From assembly GCF_026151205.1 (NCBI RefSeq), contig NC_087076.1, forward strand, positions 22,872,828 through 22,936,827: a stretch of DNA of 64,000 nucleotides, given 5' to 3'. The stretch is from Bolinopsis microptera (Eukaryota; Ctenophora; Tentaculata; Lobata; Bolinopsidae). Below, piece by piece: positions 43,062 through 53,127 of this stretch. The notes under the pieces were generated by a model. That model ran no database searches and was not told the origin of the DNA. It was given only the letters and a program-made list of their open reading frames with translations. Made by a program: the position numbers and the translations under genes. How positions within the stretch are numbered: position 1 is the first letter of the stretch; each line of letters opens with the position of its first letter.

Positions 43062-44582
43062 ATCTTTAACATGAAGCCAACCAAACCAAGTTAGTGGTAA
43101 TACTTGGTTATCTTCATAGTCACTCATAAAAACATGCATTTTCTCTGCTCTAATCTCATCATGAAAGTGCACTGTTTCACCCAGGTAATCTTCTTTATCA
43201 GTACACAGTATCAATGTCCACAATGTAGCTTCACTGGGGACTGTTTTTAGAATAAACCCACAATCACCAGGTAAACTACACATTGTTACTGACGGGTGTT
43301 TGAAGTGAAAGATCAGCTTGTAGTCTTTTGAGAGTATTGAACTTAGTGGGTTATAAATATCACACGGGTCAATACAGGGAATAATGGTGACGTGTGAGGT
43401 ATCTTGTTTATTAGCTGTGCAGAATTGTTCCAAGTTATAGTCCACATAATGGTCTTTGTTATTCATTACACCTAAATGATAGTCAATGAATTCGACCGGT
43501 AAAAGAGACCAGCCTCTCCTTTCTACTAGGTCTGTTAGTCTAGCTGGCAACACAGCAACGTCAACACAATAACTATAATCATTGTAATCACTCTGATCAT
43601 TGTAATAATTGTACCAGTTCCATGTGCATACAGCTTCTAAAGCCATCAAAAAACTGGTAACATCCTCAGACACAGACAGCCAGTCCAACAACTGATTAAA
43701 TGACATGTTCATATCCATATCATGGTACAAGTTGGGTATAATGTTACATCTAGATACTGTTGTTGAGCTGGATCCACTTAATTCATCAGAACTATGAGCC
43801 AACTCAGTTCTCTGTTTGGAATATTTGCGAAGAAGCTCAAAAGTCCATCTTATTCTCTCATCTGGAAGTTCACCAAGAACATCAAATAAACGGTCAAACA
43901 AAACTTCATCAGAATTTTTACAGAGAAAAAGATTAGAGTTTCCCAGAAGATACTCACAAGAAACAGAAAGACTGGAACCTTGAACTTTAAACTGTTCTGA
44001 TAACTGATTAGTTAGAGTTTGTACAACACAGTTAACTTCAGAACCTGCTAGCTCTATCACCATGTCTAGTTTCTGTGTAGATAATCTGTCTGCATTCTCA
44101 AGATACCTGTCTATAAACTCCTGTTTCCACTTCATTATCTCAATCATCTTGATGGTAAGATCTAGATAATCTTTTATCTTCAGCTTCTCATAAACAAAAC
44201 CTGCTTCTTCAAATAGATAAAGTAGTTCGGTATAAGACGGTGTTTTAACCGAGTCAGCTACTTCAGTGAAATATTCAGCACACTTTTCAGCTAACCAAGA
44301 CATTTCAAACACATTGGCCATCTTGTTGATGTCCCTGAACAGTTCTCTGGTTATCCCCTCTGCAGTTCCAGAGTAAGCTGCATCAACAAGCAGCTGAACA
44401 GCAGGTTTACTGAACTCCAACATGTCCACACTGGTCATGTGAAGGGTGGTTGTCATGTGATCAATGACGGGGCTGTTGAAGGATAGGATCACTGAACTGG
44501 CTCGTACCTCACCTCCCTCACTTGTGTTTAGTTTTAGGTTGCTGTGAGTCGGGGATCCTATCAGGTGCCTTCCAAAATCCAT
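42996..44582 (-). CDS. BTB-domain protein A, C-terminus replaced by LINE insertion
   Basis: The first ATG is 44582 (MDFGRHLIGS). The upstream ATG used by copy B is ATA here. A BTB/POZ domain spans about residues 10-105 (HSNLKLNTSEGGEVRASSVI, LLVDAAYSG), followed by a helical BACK-like region (about 110-260) and a C-terminal domain of unknown family (about 290-500). BTB-BACK proteins usually act as homodimers and Cullin-3 substrate adaptors; that role is inferred. The LINE at 40922-43061 splits the last 23 codons. The frame now ends in a run of seven or so Phe from antisense poly(A) and a short LINE-derived tail. The severed native end is still readable (minus strand) at 40845-40906, about 2.1 kb away. 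No intron is seen. Compared with copy B, the first 300 residues differ at about four positions, the C-terminal domain at many. Confidence 0.85.
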   Translation of the reverse strand: MDFGRHLIGSPTHSNLKLNTSEGGEVRASSVILSFNSPVIDHMTTTLHMTSVDMLEFSKPAVQLLVDAAYSGTAEGITRELFRDINKMANVFEMSWLAEKCAEYFTEVADSVKTPSYTELLYLFEEAGFVYEKLKIKDYLDLTIKMIEIMKWKQEFIDRYLENADRLSTQKLDMVIELAGSEVNCVVQTLTNQLSEQFKVQGSSLSVSCEYLLGNSNLFLCKNSDEVLFDRLFDVLGELPDERIRWTFELLRKYSKQRTELAHSSDELSGSSSTTVSRCNIIPNLYHDMDMNMSFNQLLDWLSVSEDVTSFLMALEAVCTWNWYNYYNDQSDYNDYSYCVDVAVLPARLTDLVERRGWSLLPVEFIDYHLGVMNNKDHYVDYNLEQFCTANKQDTSHVTIIPCIDPCDIYNPLSSILSKDYKLIFHFKHPSVTMCSLPGDCGFILKTVPSEATLWTLILCTDKEDYLGETVHFHDEIRAEKMHVFMSDYEDNQVLPLTWFGWLHVKDFFFFFFFLERLGLVGPREDSI

Positions 44583-44596
44583 CGGTACACTCACTT

Positions 44597-47121
44597 TAGG
44601 TAATATATTGATATTTCTTGATTCCTGGCTAAAAATAGTTTATTAATTTGATGATAACGAACTTAAATATCGTTTATATTACGATTAACATTATTCAAAG
44701 TTTGATTAAAATAAATTTCAATTGTCATACTTTTGTCTTAGTAAAGGTTCCATAGTTTAACTTGAGAAATTATCATCATAATCAATTGAAGAAAACAAGT
44801 CTTAGAAAGTTAAGCAAATCGACAATAATATAGAATTTTATAATTCACATTGATCATTATTGGTCATTTTCGAGAAATAGGTCGATAGAGAGAAGAAATT
44901 CAAAATAAGTCATAAGAATACGTGAAAACAAAAAAGTAATCGTCAGTAAAATAAAGATAACTTTTTTAGAGACAAAAATCAATCCAATTTAAAACATATT
45001 AAAAATTTAAAATTTACTCCCATGCTAACATGATATGCAGTCTACTAAATCAGATAAATCACAAATAAATATTAGATAGATTATCTTCCTCGGACCATGT
45101 TAACTAATAAACCACTTACCAAGGAGTCATTAAATGCTTAATATACCTTGCTAATTATTGGTTAATTAGTAATTATCTCAATCACACACAATTCCACCTT
45201 ATCCCTTAGTCCTTACCAAGTCTACAAAATAGCTGGTTTTTAAATGTCTGATCTTAGTGAGATGGGAAGGAGTAATGTAGTGGTGTACCTGGTAGAGCTT
45301 ACAAACATTATCATAACAAGAAGATTATAAAAATAAGTTATCATGAGATCAGGAACAGAATATTCATTCTGCAGCTGGTATACAGTCCTCTTTGTTACAG
45401 GAGGATCCTCAACTTGGTAAACAAGTACACTTCTAGTTTTCTAGAACAAAACTTATCTTGTCTTCAAACAGCTAGATCAATAACATTAACTGTCACTTAC
45501 TATACATAACTTGTATGTTGTAATATTCATCAAAATCGTTTTCCTCCCAGCTGTCTTTTTCTTGATGAGCATCTTTAACATGAAGCCAACCTAACCAAGT
45601 TAGTGGGTATAGGTAGTTAAAATTATAGCCAATAATAAAAACATGCATTTTCTCTGCTCTAATCTCATCATGAAAGTGCACTGTTTCACCCAGGTAATCT
45701 TCTTTATCAGTACACAGTCTCAATGTCCACAATGTAGCTTCACTGGGGACTGTTTTTAGAATGAAACCACATTTACCAGGTAAACTACAAGATGTTACTG
45801 ACGGGTGTTGGAAGTGGAAGATCAGCTTGGAGTCTCCTGAGAGTATTAAACTTAGTGGGTTATTAATATACCACGGGTCAATACAGGGGATAATGGTAGC
45901 GTCACGTGAGGTATCTTGTTTATTAGCTGTGCAGAATTGTTTTAAATTATACTCCACATACCGCACATACTCCCAGTCGTAACTCATTAGACCTAAATGA
46001 TAGTCAATGAATTCGACCGTTAAAAGAGACCAGCCTCTCCTTTCTACTAGGTCTGTTAGTCTAGCTGACAACACAGCAACGTCATCATCATAACTATAAT
46101 CATTGTTATCACTCCGATTTTCACACCGGTACCAGTTCCATGTCCCCACAGCTTCTAAAGCCATCAACAAACTGGTAACATCCTCAGACACAGACAGCCA
46201 GTCCAACAACTGATTAAATGACATGTTCATATCCATATCATGGTACAAGTTGGGTATAGTGTTACATCTTGATACTGTTGTTGAGCTGGATCCACTTAAT
46301 TCATCAGAACTATGAGCCAACTCAGTTCTCTGTTTGGAATATTTGCGAAGAAGCTCAAAAGTCCATCTTATTCTCTCATCTGGAAGTTCACCAAGAACAT
46401 CAAATAAACGGTCAAACAAATCTTCATCAGACTTTTTACAGAGGAAAAGATTAGAGTTTCCCAGAAGATACTCACAAGAAACAGAAAGACTGGAACCTTG
46501 AACTTTAAACTGTTCTGATAACTGATTAGTTAGAGTTTGTACAACACAGTTAACTTCAGAACCTGCTAGCTCTATCACCATGTCTAGTTTCTGTGTAGAT
46601 AATCTGTCTGCATTTTCAAGATACCTGTCTATAAACTCCTGTTTCCACTTCATTATCTCAATCATCTTGATGGTAAGATCTAGATAATCTTTTATCTTCA
46701 GCTTCTCATAAACAAAACCTGCTTCTTCAAATAGATAAAGTAGTTCGGTATAAGACGGTGTTTTAACCGAGTCAGCTACTTCAGTGAAATATTCAGCACA
46801 TTTTTTAGCTAACCAAGACATTTCAAACACATTAGCCATCTTGTTGATGTCCCTGAACAGTTCTCTGGTTATCCCCTCTGCAGTTCCAGAGTAAGCTGCA
46901 TCAACAAGCAGCTGAACAGCAGGTTTACTGAACTCCAACATGTCCACACTGGTCATGTGAAGGGTGGTTGTCATGTGATCAATGACGGGGCTGTTGAAGG
47001 ATAGGATCACTGAGCTGGCTCGTACCTCACCTCCCTCACTTGTGTTTAGTTTTAGGTTGCTGTGAGTCGGGGATCCTATCAAGTGCCTTCCAAAATCCAT
47101 CGGTACACTCACTTTAGGTAA
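44597..47121. repeat. Tandem duplication unit 2 (BTB-B unit)
   Basis: Second copy of the 2.5-kb unit. The non-coding part 44610-45490 matches 39925-40845 with scattered substitutions and small indels. The BTB coding part matches 43080-44593 plus the severed end at 40845-40906. Confidence 0.9.
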
Positions 47122-47124
47122 CAT
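45493..47124 (-). CDS. BTB-domain protein B (intact paralog, 543 aa)
   Basis: Starts at ATG 47124 (MLPKVSVPMDFGRH) and ends with YYNIQVMYSK. Domain order as in copy A: BTB/POZ at about 20-115, BACK-like helices to about 270, then a C-terminal domain with conserved blocks (RLTDLVERRGWSLL, EFIDYHLG, CTANKQDTS, TIIPCIDP, GFILKTVPSEATLWTL, YLGETVHFHDEIRAEKMHVF) separated by patches that differ strongly from copy A. The gene is intronless. The string aaagtgagtgt near the start resembles a splice donor, so an alternative spliced leader cannot be excluded. The likely role is a Cullin-3 adaptor or scaffold, by analogy with BTB-BACK proteins. Confidence 0.87.
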   Translation of the reverse strand: MLPKVSVPMDFGRHLIGSPTHSNLKLNTSEGGEVRASSVILSFNSPVIDHMTTTLHMTSVDMLEFSKPAVQLLVDAAYSGTAEGITRELFRDINKMANVFEMSWLAKKCAEYFTEVADSVKTPSYTELLYLFEEAGFVYEKLKIKDYLDLTIKMIEIMKWKQEFIDRYLENADRLSTQKLDMVIELAGSEVNCVVQTLTNQLSEQFKVQGSSLSVSCEYLLGNSNLFLCKKSDEDLFDRLFDVLGELPDERIRWTFELLRKYSKQRTELAHSSDELSGSSSTTVSRCNTIPNLYHDMDMNMSFNQLLDWLSVSEDVTSLLMALEAVGTWNWYRCENRSDNNDYSYDDDVAVLSARLTDLVERRGWSLLTVEFIDYHLGLMSYDWEYVRYVEYNLKQFCTANKQDTSRDATIIPCIDPWYINNPLSLILSGDSKLIFHFQHPSVTSCSLPGKCGFILKTVPSEATLWTLRLCTDKEDYLGETVHFHDEIRAEKMHVFIIGYNFNYLYPLTWLGWLHVKDAHQEKDSWEENDFDEYYNIQVMYSK

Positions 47125-47267
47125 AATAATATTTCTTGATTCCTGGCTAACGATAGTTTGTTAATTTAATAATAACATAGTTAGAATATGAGAATATCAT
47201 ACAGATATAATACATCAAATACATTATTCAATCTTTATTTCAAAACCTTAAAACCTATTTATACTTC

Positions 47268-47552
47268 CCACTGTATAGTAATAATAGTTAAGAGTTAATA
47301 ATAGTTAATAGTACTATGTTTATAGTATAGTATGCACTGAAGGGGTATGTTAGGAAGTTTACTGAAATTTTAACAGGTACCCCTCCTAATTTAACCCTCA
47401 ATTAAGTTTTCTATCATTCGGCTGAGTCGACCAAGGAAATCACATAGATCCAATGAATCCTTAGCTACTCCCTAGACTAGGTGACACAGGGATTCGAACC
47501 CTGAACCTTCTGCACAGAAGGCAGATGCTCTAACCACTAAGGATGTAACCAA
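47268..47552 (-). mobile_element. tRNA-derived SINE, near full length
   Basis: On the minus strand it starts ggttacatccttagtggtta (A-box region), continues through an anticodon-like hairpin, and reaches gttcagggttcgaatccc (B box) and tgtgtcacc, which closes a tRNA-like acceptor with one mismatch. The body and tail match the partial copy at 26756-26978. The A-box half and the ~72-nt tRNA-like head show derivation from a tRNA; the parent isotype is not clear because the anticodon loop is altered. Confidence 0.83.
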
Positions 47553-47880
47553 AGATGATCATCATGTTTCTCTTTATTATTAATGTAATTGGTTCCCTCA
47601 ATTCTTCCTAATACATTATTTGAACATTCCAAAAATAAAAATCATTAACAATACTTTTAGAAATCGCATCTCTCTTAAATCTTTCTTAAATCCTTCTAAT
47701 GTAACTTTAAAACTTAGAACTGTCGCAGTGTTCTTGATGTTTGGATGGAGTTTGTTCTGTGAGGAAACTTGGAATGTGACAAATTTCAAAAACCTTAATT
47801 CGGGTGCTAGCAATATTGCACATTTTTTGCTAGAGTCACTTACTTCAATCCAATTTTACCTGTCTACGTTATGAGAGGGA
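47553..47880 (-). pseudogene. CR1-like LINE, 3'-end fragment
   Basis: Decayed translation blocks (VLSFKVTLEGFKKD; after a shift LGRIEGTNYINNKEKH) match the end of the larger fragment at 48117-48752 (VLSFKIRLEAFKKE, LGKIEGLNYATNKEKH). It is therefore a second copy of the same family. The SINE head abuts it directly. A short + strand tail with (aaatc)n at about 47990-48012 marks the 3' end of another, unidentified element. Confidence 0.65.
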
Positions 47881-48116
47881 GGAGTGCCAAAATAAGAGCG
47901 CTATGGGCGCATGGGCGCCAACATGATACATTAGCCCAATCTGCAGTTGACTTAGCTGAATGATTGGCAGATCTAAGATCGAGAGTTAAATAAATCAAAT
48001 CAAATCAAATCAAAATATAATGACACAAACATCATCACACATCATCAAAAATATATCTACTAAAGTTTAAAAATTATCTTAAATCTATTGGCCTAGACAA
48101 CCAAGTTAAAATGAAT

Positions 48117-48952
48117 CTAATTTACATACTTTCCACTACTATATAAGTTGATAAAGCGTTTTTTAGCAACATGAGGATTACACACAAGATATTCATTGTG
48201 CTTCTCTTTATTAGTAGCATAATTTAATCCCTCAATCTTTCCTAATACTTCATCCGAAACATACCAAAAATGACTATCACTTACAGATCCGTTTAAAATA
48301 GTCTCTTTTTTGAAAGCCTCTAATCTTATTTTAAAACTTAACACAGTCCCACAATTCTTGACATCCGAGGGGAGTTTGTTCCAATATGGTCTCACGCTCT
48401 CCGGAAGAAAAGAACTGTGGACTTTCTTCATTTTACTGCTACTTTTACTGCATCTACTGTTTGATACCACATTAAGACCAGATCTGCTCATACTGAACAA
48501 ACCAGCTCCGTAATTGGCCAAACCACTTATCATTTTAAAAGATTCAATGAGGTCCCCACGTATTCGCTGCTCTGCCAGCGTTGTTAAATTGAGGATTTTC
48601 AGTCGACGATTGTATGGAAGAGTACCCACCTCGTCAATCAGACGGGTAAACCGCCTCTGGACGCTCTCCAGCTCCAAGATGATCCCCCAACTTCCATGAG
48701 CTGCAACTGGACTCCACAATTGAACACAATACTCTAAATGGGGTCTTATCAAACTTTGTAAATGGATATCATCACAAATTTTTCCCTGATAATCAGATTT
48801 CTAACAATCCAACATATCATTCTGTTGGCTTTAGATATTGAAGCCTTAATCTGTTCATTCCAAAGCAGAGAGTTATGGGTTATAACTCCCAAGTCTTTTT
48901 CCTGTACAGATTCTAATGTATTCTGATGTATTCTGCCAATGTATTCTGCCAA
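48117..48952 (-). pseudogene. CR1-like LINE reverse transcriptase, C-terminal fragment
   Basis: Two frames join at about 48750 by a frameshift: the first has EKDLGVITHNSLLWNEQI and SKANRMICWIVRN, the second starts IRPHLEYCVQLWSP and continues with SVQRRFTRLI, LPYNRRLKILNLTTLAEQR, RGDLIESFKMISG and RPYWNKLPSDV. These are the thumb and C-terminal region typical of CR1/L2-type LINEs. The catalytic palm is missing (5' truncation). Minus strand. Confidence 0.85.
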
Positions 48953-49746
48953 TGTAACTCCATTAAATGAGGAGGGTCGAGTCCCAAGATAAAGTAACTT
49001 CTTAGATTACTCCTTCAATAAATGTACATTATAGTGTACTGCAAACACTGATAAGGCCAGGCTTGATATCTCAAGAGGAGTGTGGAGCACGGTTGAAAGG
49101 ACTTTTTTTTTGACTTGCGTATCTTCATCCCTAAATTGCCTTCATAATAGTCAAAGTAAAATACAATTTTTTAAGTAAAATACAATTTTTATTTTCCACA
49201 GAAGAATCAATACATATTGAATTATAAATATCCGATAATTCCATTAATAATAATTAAAAGTTGGTTTGTCATTTGTAAAATCAAAAACGAAATGCCGTAC
49301 GCTGAACACGCGCGGCATCTTTTCTGCAGCTGCCTAACTTGTAGCCGCTAGCATCAAAGCCGCCGCGTGCGCCGAGTGCTGGGGTGCATTCTCATTGACA
49401 GTTAAACTTGGTCAAAGATATTTATATACAATTCCTAAATTAAATCAATAGTCATGATAATATGAGGTATTCAACACTACTCGACAACAAATATTTGCCG
49501 GCCCATCGACGATTCAGTCGCCGAAACAAAAATCAAATGTTTGCTTTTTCGTTTCGGGAACTGTTTGAACTATATCATATCCGACTAATCATACTTTATA
49601 ATGGTTAAAAAACAAAGTAAAAAGATTTTCCTCGAAGTTCGCAGTAAACCACTTATCAGTTCGCAGTAAACCACTTAGCATTTGTATCGTTTTTAGCTTG
49701 TTATCAGCAGTCGTTATCTGCAAGTGTTACACACCACTCTAACCTG
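48953..49746. other. Non-coding; probable 5' UTR of the following LINE ORF1
   Basis: The stretch 49290-49390 is CpG-rich (acgcgcggcatctttt; gccgccgcgtgcgccgag), unlike its flanks, and a related acgcgcggcgtctt occurs at about 53850. This could be the 5' UTR promoter of the LINE that starts at 49747. No other gene is seen. Confidence 0.35.
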
Positions 49747-50577
49747 ATGAATTTCTCTGTGGACTTACTGCACACAGTGGAAAAGGATATGCAATCGGAG
49801 ATTGGAAAGCTCATGAAAGCCGTGAATGTCTCGTCCTTCTCTGATATCAACCAGGGTGTTCTACAAAAACTGCTTAAGGGTCCGCTTGTAAATTTCCTCA
49901 GCAGCATAGTAAATTTAATGGACAGCAATATGAAGCTATGCAGGTCTGCAGCCAGCAAGATAGATCAGATGAAAACAGAACAGATAGACATGCAAAAGCA
50001 GCTGATAAACAGACAGCAGAATCAGATCGAATCGGTGCAGAAAACTGTAAAGAATGAAATGAAAAGTTGGGTAGATGTCGTCAAGAAGAACAGCGTCCAA
50101 AACAATCAGCTGACAACAAAAACTGTGAAAGAAGCCGTGCGATCAGTGAATAAAGAAGAAGAAAGATCGAGAAACTTGATTATCTACGGTTTGAAGGAGA
50201 CGGAAGAAGGGGAGTGGGAGGACGTATTAGAGATGGACCCTCTCCCGGACTTTTTCAAGTCAGTTTTTGCTGAGGCCGGCTGTCATTTTCCTGACACGGA
50301 TGAGATATGCAGGATTGGGAAGAAAGTTCCTGAGAAAACGCGACCAGTCAAAGTTCAGTTACAAAGCTCTAGCGATGTGGACATTATACTAAGGAATGCA
50401 CACAAACTTAAAACAAATGATGATTTTAAGTCAGTTTATCTTGCACCGGATAGGACAAGGGAGCAGAGAATACTACACAGTGGACTTGTCAAACAGATGA
50501 AAGAACTAATAAAGCAGGACAATAGCAAGCGTTATTTTATCAGAGACAATAAAGTTAATTGTGTTAGTGAGAGCTAG
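49747..50577 (+). CDS. LINE ORF1-like RNA-binding protein
   Basis: 276 codons from ATG 49747. It has an N-terminal helical region, a long Gln/Lys/Glu-rich coiled coil (about residues 60-140), then an RRM-like segment starting RNLIIYGLKETEE (about 144) with RPVKVQLQSSSDV and YLAPDRTREQR (about 235). This layout is that of ORF1p of CR1/L2/Rex-like LINEs: an RNA chaperone that coats the element's transcript. The frame is intact. No ORF2 follows in the next 1.4 kb on this strand, and the RT fragment nearby is on the other strand, so the element is not complete. Confidence 0.75.
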   Translation: MNFSVDLLHTVEKDMQSEIGKLMKAVNVSSFSDINQGVLQKLLKGPLVNFLSSIVNLMDSNMKLCRSAASKIDQMKTEQIDMQKQLINRQQNQIESVQKTVKNEMKSWVDVVKKNSVQNNQLTTKTVKEAVRSVNKEEERSRNLIIYGLKETEEGEWEDVLEMDPLPDFFKSVFAEAGCHFPDTDEICRIGKKVPEKTRPVKVQLQSSSDVDIILRNAHKLKTNDDFKSVYLAPDRTREQRILHSGLVKQMKELIKQDNSKRYFIRDNKVNCVSES

Positions 50578-51975
50578 AGCCTTATCTACAAGTACACTGA
50601 CTTGTTATCAGAATTTATGAACTTTAGTATGTTATGTTCACTTTCGTTATCTACGCGTGGTGATACCAGATACAGTGTAGTTTTTACATAGTATGTATTT
50701 TAATTTGGTGTGAGTGGTGGCCGTTGTATTCTATAAACCGTTTTTAACGGGTTTTTTTACAATGCAGTATTTTGTGAGGAGATTTAGGCAGCATGAACTG
50801 TGGCTCATATTTTATTATTTAAGCTGCTCTACGAGCACACACGCTAGCTAGTTGGTTTTTAGATAGTTAAGAATATTAGTTACTTAGTTAGTTAGTGTAA
50901 ATTAGTATCAGTCAGGATCTGTTAGCACACAGAACTGTTAGTTTTCGCGAAGCAGGTCTGACTTTCATATATATTCTTATAGTAGACTTCATCATATAAA
51001 TTTATTTTGAACTATAGTAACAATTTCAGGGAATAAATAGAAATTTAAGATTTCATTTCTATTCTAATATTCACGTATATTAAATACAATTATATTGTTA
51101 TGTATCATATGATTTTGTAAACATTGGCCGGTGTACCAAAAACCGGTCCCCAAACAAACGATGGGCTTGCATTCGCAACCGCGAAACGTTTTGAGTACGA
51201 CAAACGATGACACCACCACCAGCCCTTAATTGATAAGTCCATGGGTGACGGGATAAAGTTAAAGTAAGATGTGTAATTTCATATTGCCTATCACCTATCA
51301 CCTAAGTTACTTTGCATATACTGCTTCTAGTCTAGTTACACGATAGCGGTCTCAGTTCCCAATAACGTGTGACCCAACAGAAGGGATTGTGGAAGGACAC
51401 ATACATTTTTCATTAACACGTGCCCTGATTACCCCCTCCGTTGAGCTACTATACGGGGAACGTTGATCGCCAGTCTGTAGTCAGATCGTTAATAAATTTT
51501 ACTTTAAAATTGGTTGCCGGGCGATGGTGTCAGTGAGAGACGTTAAGTTAGGTGAACATTGGTACAAAAATATAATAATATAGCAGTTTATCTCAAAGTT
51601 AAAATCACTATTTGTTAAAGTATACAAATAGTTCCATTCAAAAGAACAAAGTCCGAGAGCAGAGAGAAGATTTGGAGACTATACACGCATATGTGGGGTT
51701 TAAATTTGGTATTAGTAATTTTAGGGTTCGCCCGAAAATGTTGGTCGGTTGGTTAATAGGGAGCAGTCACTGTCATTAGAATTATCAGATTAGGAGCAAC
51801 AATTAGAATCAAATTGGACATATTGTGTAATCAGTGAAACCTAGAATGGCGGTAAAATGCTAGCGCGCCTTGTTAAGCGAGCTAACATACTAGCAGCTGA
51901 AAATAAAGAAGTGTATCCATGATAATGTCGTTTGGCGGCAGCGCCTGCCGATACCTGGATTATATTGTGTTTAAC
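50578..51975. other. Non-coding interval between LINE pieces
   Basis: Follows the LINE ORF1. I see no ORF2 remnants, no RNA gene and no clear repeat here. Contains short (gttag)n at about 50870-50895. Confidence 0.4.
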
Positions 51976-52662
51976 TTAGAATTCAGTGAAATTTTTGTCA
52001 TTCCATTCAGCACCATACCTGTTTTGGGCATTCATCAACGACTTTTGTAATTTATTCTTAACAGAAGAACAAGAGGAATTAAAATTAAATGAGCCAATTT
52101 TACAAAATTCGTTCCACAGCCATGCTGATTTATAGATAAATTTTTTAGTTGGAGAAGGTGTGATTAACATATTGTCTTTCCTATGAGATATCGTGAACAA
52201 AGAAAACATTGAAATTGGTACTCTTGTCTTAATTATCTTTAAGAATTCCATTAGGCAACGTAGTCTATATAGGTTCTCTACAGCTAGTAATTTATGTTTT
52301 GCAAATAGAGGTTTGGTAGACTCCTTAACATAAAAATCGCACCCCAAACGTTGGGAGCCAAACGGTCTAACTCTAGCACATGTTTTGAATTTGTCTACAT
52401 ACCTTTTATGGTCTCCAAATAGAATTCTTATACATTTCTTTTGGGTAATAAATAGTGGTTTTAACTGGATATTAGGAATACCTCCCCAGACAGAAATAGC
52501 AAAACTGAGATGTGATTCAAAGAGAGAATGGTAAATTTGTTTATATAGTGATTCTGGTAAGCATTTCTTAATACGGTAGATACGTCCACAAGCACTGCTT
52601 AGTTTTTTGTTAAGAGATTGTATGTGTGGTTTCCAACTTAATTTGTCATCAACAAAGAACAA
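51976..52662 (-). pseudogene. Non-LTR reverse transcriptase, C-terminal fragment
   Basis: The open frame begins with VDDKLSWKPHIQSLNKKLSS and continues SACGRIYRIKKCLP, YHSLFESHLSFAISVWGG and QKKCIRILFG, the region just after the RT palm in CR1/RTE-like LINEs. It ends at the 51976 stop with a natural-looking C-terminus (NRYGAEWNDKNF). The catalytic palm is missing; the break at about 52660 coincides with the start of LINE tail copy 3 on the opposite strand. It is a different family from 48117-48952. Confidence 0.8.
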
Positions 52663-53085
52663 GCCACGTCTTTACACCCTGCACGATAAGGGAAAGAAAA
52701 ACCAGCATATGAATCGAGTGCTACAACTGGAGAAAGGGTCATTCTTCCGGGCTTGTATTTACCACTAATGGAAGGAATGGTACCTGAGGCCAAGCGTTTC
52801 AATAGGAGACCTGCTGCGTTGATGGCTGCCAAGACGAAGGAGGACTACAGCCAGGTGATGTGTAACATCAGGATACGCCTGAGTAAGGATATCAGAAGGA
52901 GTATGCTAGTAGCAGTAATAGGTGTACGTGGGAAGACAACTGACAAAAAAGGCATGGACTGGCGATCGCCCCTATATCCAGTGTCTCCTTCAGCCTTCCA
53001 AGTAAGCATGGTGATGAGTAGTTTTTTCGTCATATTTATTGCTCATAATTTATGATTGTGCTCTGCCAACTGCATCACTTGATTT
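52658..53085 (+). pseudogene. LINE 3' fragment: endonuclease-tail copy 3
   Basis: Decayed frame with NRVLQLEKGSFFRACIY, a frameshift, then GMVPEAKRFNRRPAALMAAK, IRIRLSKDIRRSMLVAVIG and VRGK. This matches the end of copy 1 and copy 2. The downstream string gattgtgctctgccaactgc (53052) is shared with copy 2 (31819) and defines the family 3' end. Confidence 0.75.
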
Positions 53086-53127
53086 AATTTTTATAGAGAT
53101 AAAAATATTCAAACAATATTCACTTCA

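Larger units (their letters stand above)
39915..44596. repeat. Tandem duplication unit 1 (BTB-A unit, LINE-interrupted)
   Basis: Unit 1 of a direct duplication; unit 2 is 44597-47121. Both start with aggtaa followed by gatatttcttgattcctggc, continue through about 900 bp of nearly identical non-coding DNA, and then a BTB gene on the minus strand. Without the 2.14-kb LINE, unit 1 is about 2.54 kb and unit 2 about 2.52 kb. The breakpoints share cttttaggtaa/ctttaggtaa, so microhomology or unequal crossover is likely. The same 5' sequence recurs at 47115-47160, the natural upstream flank. Confidence 0.9.

Noticed and set aside
47481-47552. tRNA gene on the minus strand
   Set aside because: The anticodon arm is altered, and the tRNA-like part continues into a repeated body, so it is a SINE head.
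51098-51301. Short minus-strand ORF after the LINE ORF1
   Set aside because: No family resemblance and no splice or element context.
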